Shown: piece after piece, positions 5,958 through 8,107 of the stretch
Numbering within the stretch: position 1 is the stretch's first letter
How the letters are laid out: the number at the start of each line of letters is the position of its first letter
Assembly (NCBI GenBank): GCA_934621665.1
Contig: CAKTUT010000078.1
Coordinates: 1 to 8,107 of the forward strand
Direction of reading: 5' to 3'
DNA: 8,107 nucleotides
Origin: an uncultured Oscillospiraceae bacterium
Lineage (GTDB): Bacteria; Bacillota; Clostridia; Oscillospirales; Oscillospiraceae
Notes under the pieces: model-generated
Told to the model about the DNA's origin: nothing
The model's input: only the letters and a program-made list of their open reading frames with translations
Databases searched by the model: none
Position numbers and translations under genes: made by a program

Positions 5958-8107
5958 TTATTTCTCGTACAGACTGACAAAGCGCAGCAGAATTGCCGCA
6001 ACCTCCGCACGCATCGCCGTGCCCTGCGGGGCAAGCGTATTCGCGCTGCGGCCGTTAATCAGACCTGCGCCAACAGCCCAGTGCATCGCAGTCACTGCCC
6101 AATCGGACACCTTGTCCGCGTCGCTGTAGCGGCTGAGCGAAGCCGATACGCGCACATCATAGCCTTTCATCACTGCATAGCGGTAGAGAATTGCCGCCAG
6201 CTGTTCGCGCGTCACGCTGCCGTCCATGTTCGTGCCGTCGGAAATACCGTTCGTCATCGCCCATGTGCGGCCCGCGGCGTACCACGGATTGCTGCCCGCA
6301 GTCTTGACATCGTCCAGACGCGCAAGGATCGTCACGACCATGCCGCGCGTGGTGTCGTCGCTCGGCGAGAATTTCGTCGCGGACGTACCGCTCATCAGGC
6401 CCTTTTCATACGCGCCTTTGACTGCCGCAAAGAACCAGTCTGTGCGCGTCACATCGCTGAATGGAAGCTTCACAGTGTCCGTCTTGCCGGTGTCAGGCTT
6501 GGCGGGCTTCGCCGGCGTAACCGGCGTGACCGACTGCGTCAGCTTCGGAAGCGTAACGCCGGTCAGAACCTGAGTCTGCGCCCAGTCCTCGGTAAACACC
6601 GCGGTATAATCCGCACTGCCCGTCTCGGTATAGGTCGGCTTCTTCGTGATCGTCTCGGTCACAGTCGCATTTGCCGTCTGCTTGTGCGTGCAGCCGGTTC
6701 TGGTGCAGCTGCGCGTCGCCGTGCAGGACTTGTGATCGCTCGACCATGCATAGACGGTGCTGCCGTACGCATGACCAAGCGCATTCAGCGTGATCGTCTT
6801 GGTCTGCGTTTCAAACTTCGCGTTCGCGAATGTCGCGGTGTAGACCGTTTCGCCTGCTGCGTCGCAGGTTGCAGGCGTCGTCTGGCTGGTTGCGTTTACG
6901 GTCTCGGTGAGCTTATGGCTTGCATCGTGCGAGCAAACCGTCTCTGCCGTGCAGCTATAGCCATCGGCCGTCTGTGTCCATGTGTAGCTCGGCGTGCCAT
7001 AGTCATGGCCAAGCACCGTGCCGGTGATCGTCTTGGTCTGGGTCTCAAATGCTTCGTTCGTGAACGCTGCGGTGTAGACCACCTCGCCCGCCGTCTCACA
7101 GGTTGCGTCCTTGGACGTGCTGGTAACAGTCGCGTTCTCGCTGAGCGTATGGCTTGCGTCGTGCGAGCAGACTGCCTCTGCCGTGCAGCTGTAGCCGTCA
7201 GCCGTCTCCGTCCAGGTATAGCTTGCCTTGTAGTCGTGACCGAGCGGATTGCCGACCGGCTGACCGGCTTCCACAACCTTACCGCAGACCGAGCAGACCT
7301 TGGAGGCCGTATGCGCGGGTTCGGTGCAGGTTGCTTCCGTTGCGCCGGACTCCACAATGGTATGTGCCTTGGCCGCTTTCTGCCACTTGAGCGGCGGGAA
7401 CTCGTTGCAGCTATCGTCAAACTTGTCGCCAAGCTTGTCCGCAGCCTGTTTCAGTTCCGCTTCCGTCAGCTGCGTAACGCCGGTCTGTGCGCTGTTCAGG
7501 GCGTAGCAGTTCGTTGCTTTGATCAGCGTTCCGCCAAAGACCGCAGATGCGTCAGTACCCTTGGTGTTCGTCACCGTACCGGCATTGTAGCAGTTCGCAA
7601 TCGTTATGCTATTCTTTGTTGTGCCGCCAACAAGACCTGCCACGTTCGTGCCGTTCGTTGTAGAAACCGCGCCGGTGTTGTAGGAATCCGTCGCTGCTAC
7701 ATTGCCGTTTGCGTAGCCAATCAGGCCGCCAACATAGGCTGACTTTGTGCTGGCATATGTCGAGGTAATTGCGCCGGCGTTATAGCATTCGCTGACGCTG
7801 CCCATTTTCATATCGCCAACAATTCCGCCCAACTTGCTGCCGCCCGACGCAATGTCGCCGGTATTCGCGCACTCTGTAATTGTCGAATTTGTCTTTACAG
7901 AGCCAACAATACCACCAACACAGCTTGCACCTGTATTGCTGTTGGAAACCTTGGCCTTGTTGGTGCAGCCCGTTACCGTGCTGCCGTCGCCAGCCAGCTC
8001 ACCGACAATGCCGCCGGTCTTGAGGCCACTGGCAGAGATTTCGCCGCTGACGGTGCAGTCCTTGATGCTGCCATTGCTGTAGCCGCAGATGCCGCCGATG
8101 CTGTCAA
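5958..8107 (-). CDS. SLH-domain cell-surface protein with GLUG repeats (N-terminus outside window)
   Basis: The minus-strand frame is open from the right edge to TAA at 5958-5960, giving 715 visible residues; the start and signal peptide lie outside. A TTG near 7832 is internal, because the GLUG repeat pattern continues upstream of it. Order from the visible N-terminus: about seven GLUG-type repeats (GGIVG...NCYNAG pattern, the last degenerate; to about 7494); a bridging segment ending FPPLKW, usual at the end of GLUG regions; a Cys-containing stretch with CSVCGK (7292-7275); three repeats of about 78 residues starting LGHDY, LGHDY and LGHAY (7244-6540); a Pro/Lys linker (TPVTPAKPAKPDTGK); then three SLH domains (6467-6303, 6287-6153, 6131-5973). 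SLH domains bind secondary cell-wall polymers and anchor proteins to the surface. The TRAE-type motifs are degenerate (TRGM, TREQ, MRAE). The ligand or partner is unknown. No enzyme domain is visible. Confidence 0.92.
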   Translation of the reverse strand, partial: DSIGGICGYSNGSIKDCTVSGEISASGLKTGGIVGELAGDGSTVTGCTNKAKVSNSNTGASCVGGIVGSVKTNSTITECANTGDIASGGSKLGGIVGDMKMGSVSECYNAGAITSTYASTKSAYVGGLIGYANGNVAATDSYNTGAVSTTNGTNVAGLVGGTTKNSITIANCYNAGTVTNTKGTDASAVFGGTLIKATNCYALNSAQTGVTQLTEAELKQAADKLGDKFDDSCNEFPPLKWQKAAKAHTIVESGATEATCTEPAHTASKVCSVCGKVVEAGQPVGNPLGHDYKASYTWTETADGYSCTAEAVCSHDASHTLSENATVTSTSKDATCETAGEVVYTAAFTNEAFETQTKTITGTVLGHDYGTPSYTWTQTADGYSCTAETVCSHDASHKLTETVNATSQTTPATCDAAGETVYTATFANAKFETQTKTITLNALGHAYGSTVYAWSSDHKSCTATRSCTRTGCTHKQTANATVTETITKKPTYTETGSADYTAVFTEDWAQTQVLTGVTLPKLTQSVTPVTPAKPAKPDTGKTDTVKLPFSDVTRTDWFFAAVKGAYEKGLMSGTSATKFSPSDDTTRGMVVTILARLDDVKTAGSNPWYAAGRTWAMTNGISDGTNMDGSVTREQLAAILYRYAVMKGYDVRVSASLSRYSDADKVSDWAVTAMHWAVGAGLINGRSANTLAPQGTAMRAEVAAILLRFVSLYEK
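5973..6467 (-). other. Three C-terminal SLH (S-layer homology) domains
   Basis: SLH1 starts at LPFSDV with WFFAAVKGAYEKGLMSG, SLH2 has WYAAGRTWAMTNGISDG, and SLH3 has YSDADKVSDWAVTAMHWAVG. Each ends in a helix of the type xxxxLLRF or AAILYRY. Three tandem modules is the standard number for wall anchoring, and the protein ends 4 residues after SLH3. Confidence 0.92.
6540..7244 (-). repeat. Three tandem protein repeats of 77-80 residues (LGHDY type)
   Basis: Repeat 1 is 7244-7014 (77 residues), repeat 2 is 7013-6780 (78) and repeat 3 is 6779-6540 (80). Shared landmarks are LGH(D/A)Y, a YTW or YAW strand, YSCTAE...CSHDASH (diverged in repeat 3 to SCTATRSCTRTGCTHK), ATC...AGE and a closing FETQTKTIT-like strand. 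Repeats 1 and 2 are also clearly alike in DNA, suggesting fairly recent duplication, whereas repeat 3 is older or more diverged. Similar LGHDY modules are common in clostridial surface proteins, but I know of no assigned function. Confidence 0.85.
7494..8107 (-). repeat. GLUG-type repeats
   Basis: Repeated GG(I/L)(V/I/C)G cores, each followed about 10 residues later by a Cys or Ser/Tyr position and G(A/D/T/E)(I/V), recur roughly every 25-35 residues (for example GGICGYSNGSIKDC, GGIVGSVKTNSTITEC, GGLIGYANGNVAATDSYNTG). This matches the GLUG repeat, which probably forms a beta-helical stalk. The array runs off the window edge, so the total number is unknown. Confidence 0.8.

Noticed and set aside
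5836..6129. Plus-strand 97-codon frame across the hairpin region and terminator
   Set aside because: It runs through three hairpins and a terminator into the 3' end of the SLH gene, with no ribosome binding site.
7275..7330. Functional zinc ribbon or cytochrome-type CxxC site
   Set aside because: Only one CxxC (CSVCG) is present, with an isolated upstream Cys. This arrangement is typical of linker segments before LGHDY modules, so no redox or DNA-binding role can be claimed.
6081..7742. Plus-strand open frame of 553 codons opposite the SLH gene
   Set aside because: Its product is Arg/Cys/Ala-rich without domains. The minus strand carries unmistakable SLH and GLUG repeats, and the long shadow frame follows from the repetitive codon use.
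7830..7832. TTG as the real start of the SLH protein
   Set aside because: The frame stays open to the window edge with at least three more GLUG repeats upstream, and no signal peptide follows the TTG.

Overview
The window looks like chromosomal DNA from a Gram-positive Firmicute, most likely a gut-type Clostridia (Oscillospirales-like is my guess). The evidence is a GC-rich coding bias, strong Shine-Dalgarno sites, a sigma-A type promoter, a clostridial-style NagB/ROK/NagA amino-sugar operon, and a large S-layer-homology (SLH) surface protein with GLUG repeats. I see no plasmid, phage, transposase, CRISPR, tRNA or rRNA signature. Genus cannot be fixed from this sequence alone.

Layout. (1) Positions 1-3034, plus strand: the 3' part of nagB (glucosamine-6-phosphate deaminase), a 457-residue ROK-superfamily sugar-kinase-like protein with an extra N-terminal region of about 145 residues, and nagA (N-acetylglucosamine-6-phosphate deacetylase). 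The gaps are 10 and 2 nt, so this is one transcription unit whose promoter lies left of the window. A strong intrinsic terminator closes it at 3061-3097. (2) Positions 3128-5692: a free-standing transcription unit with its own inverted repeat, promoter (TTGATT-17 nt-TATGAT), ribosome binding site, an 805-residue P-type cation ATPase resembling the mycobacterial CtpE group, and a terminator. (3) Positions 5693-5957: a 265-nt convergent intergenic stretch full of secondary structure, namely a short hairpin with a T5 tail, a strong 9-bp-plus hairpin, a 7-bp inverted repeat and a bidirectional terminator. (4) Positions 5958-8107, minus strand: the C-terminal 715 residues of a surface protein made of GLUG repeats, a Cys/His segment, three tandem repeats of about 78 residues beginning LGH(D/A)Y, a Pro/Lys linker and three SLH domains. 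Its start lies right of the window.

How the genes work together. The nag operon should convert GlcNAc (if the ROK protein is the kinase) to GlcNAc-6-P, then to GlcN-6-P plus acetate, then to fructose-6-P plus ammonia, feeding host-glycan or cell-wall amino sugars into glycolysis. The P-type ATPase and the SLH surface protein are separate units with no evident functional tie to the operon or to each other. The most interesting points are the atypical ROK protein, which lacks the usual zinc motif, the structured intergenic element, and the repeat architecture of the surface protein. Nothing here clearly amounts to a new multi-gene system.
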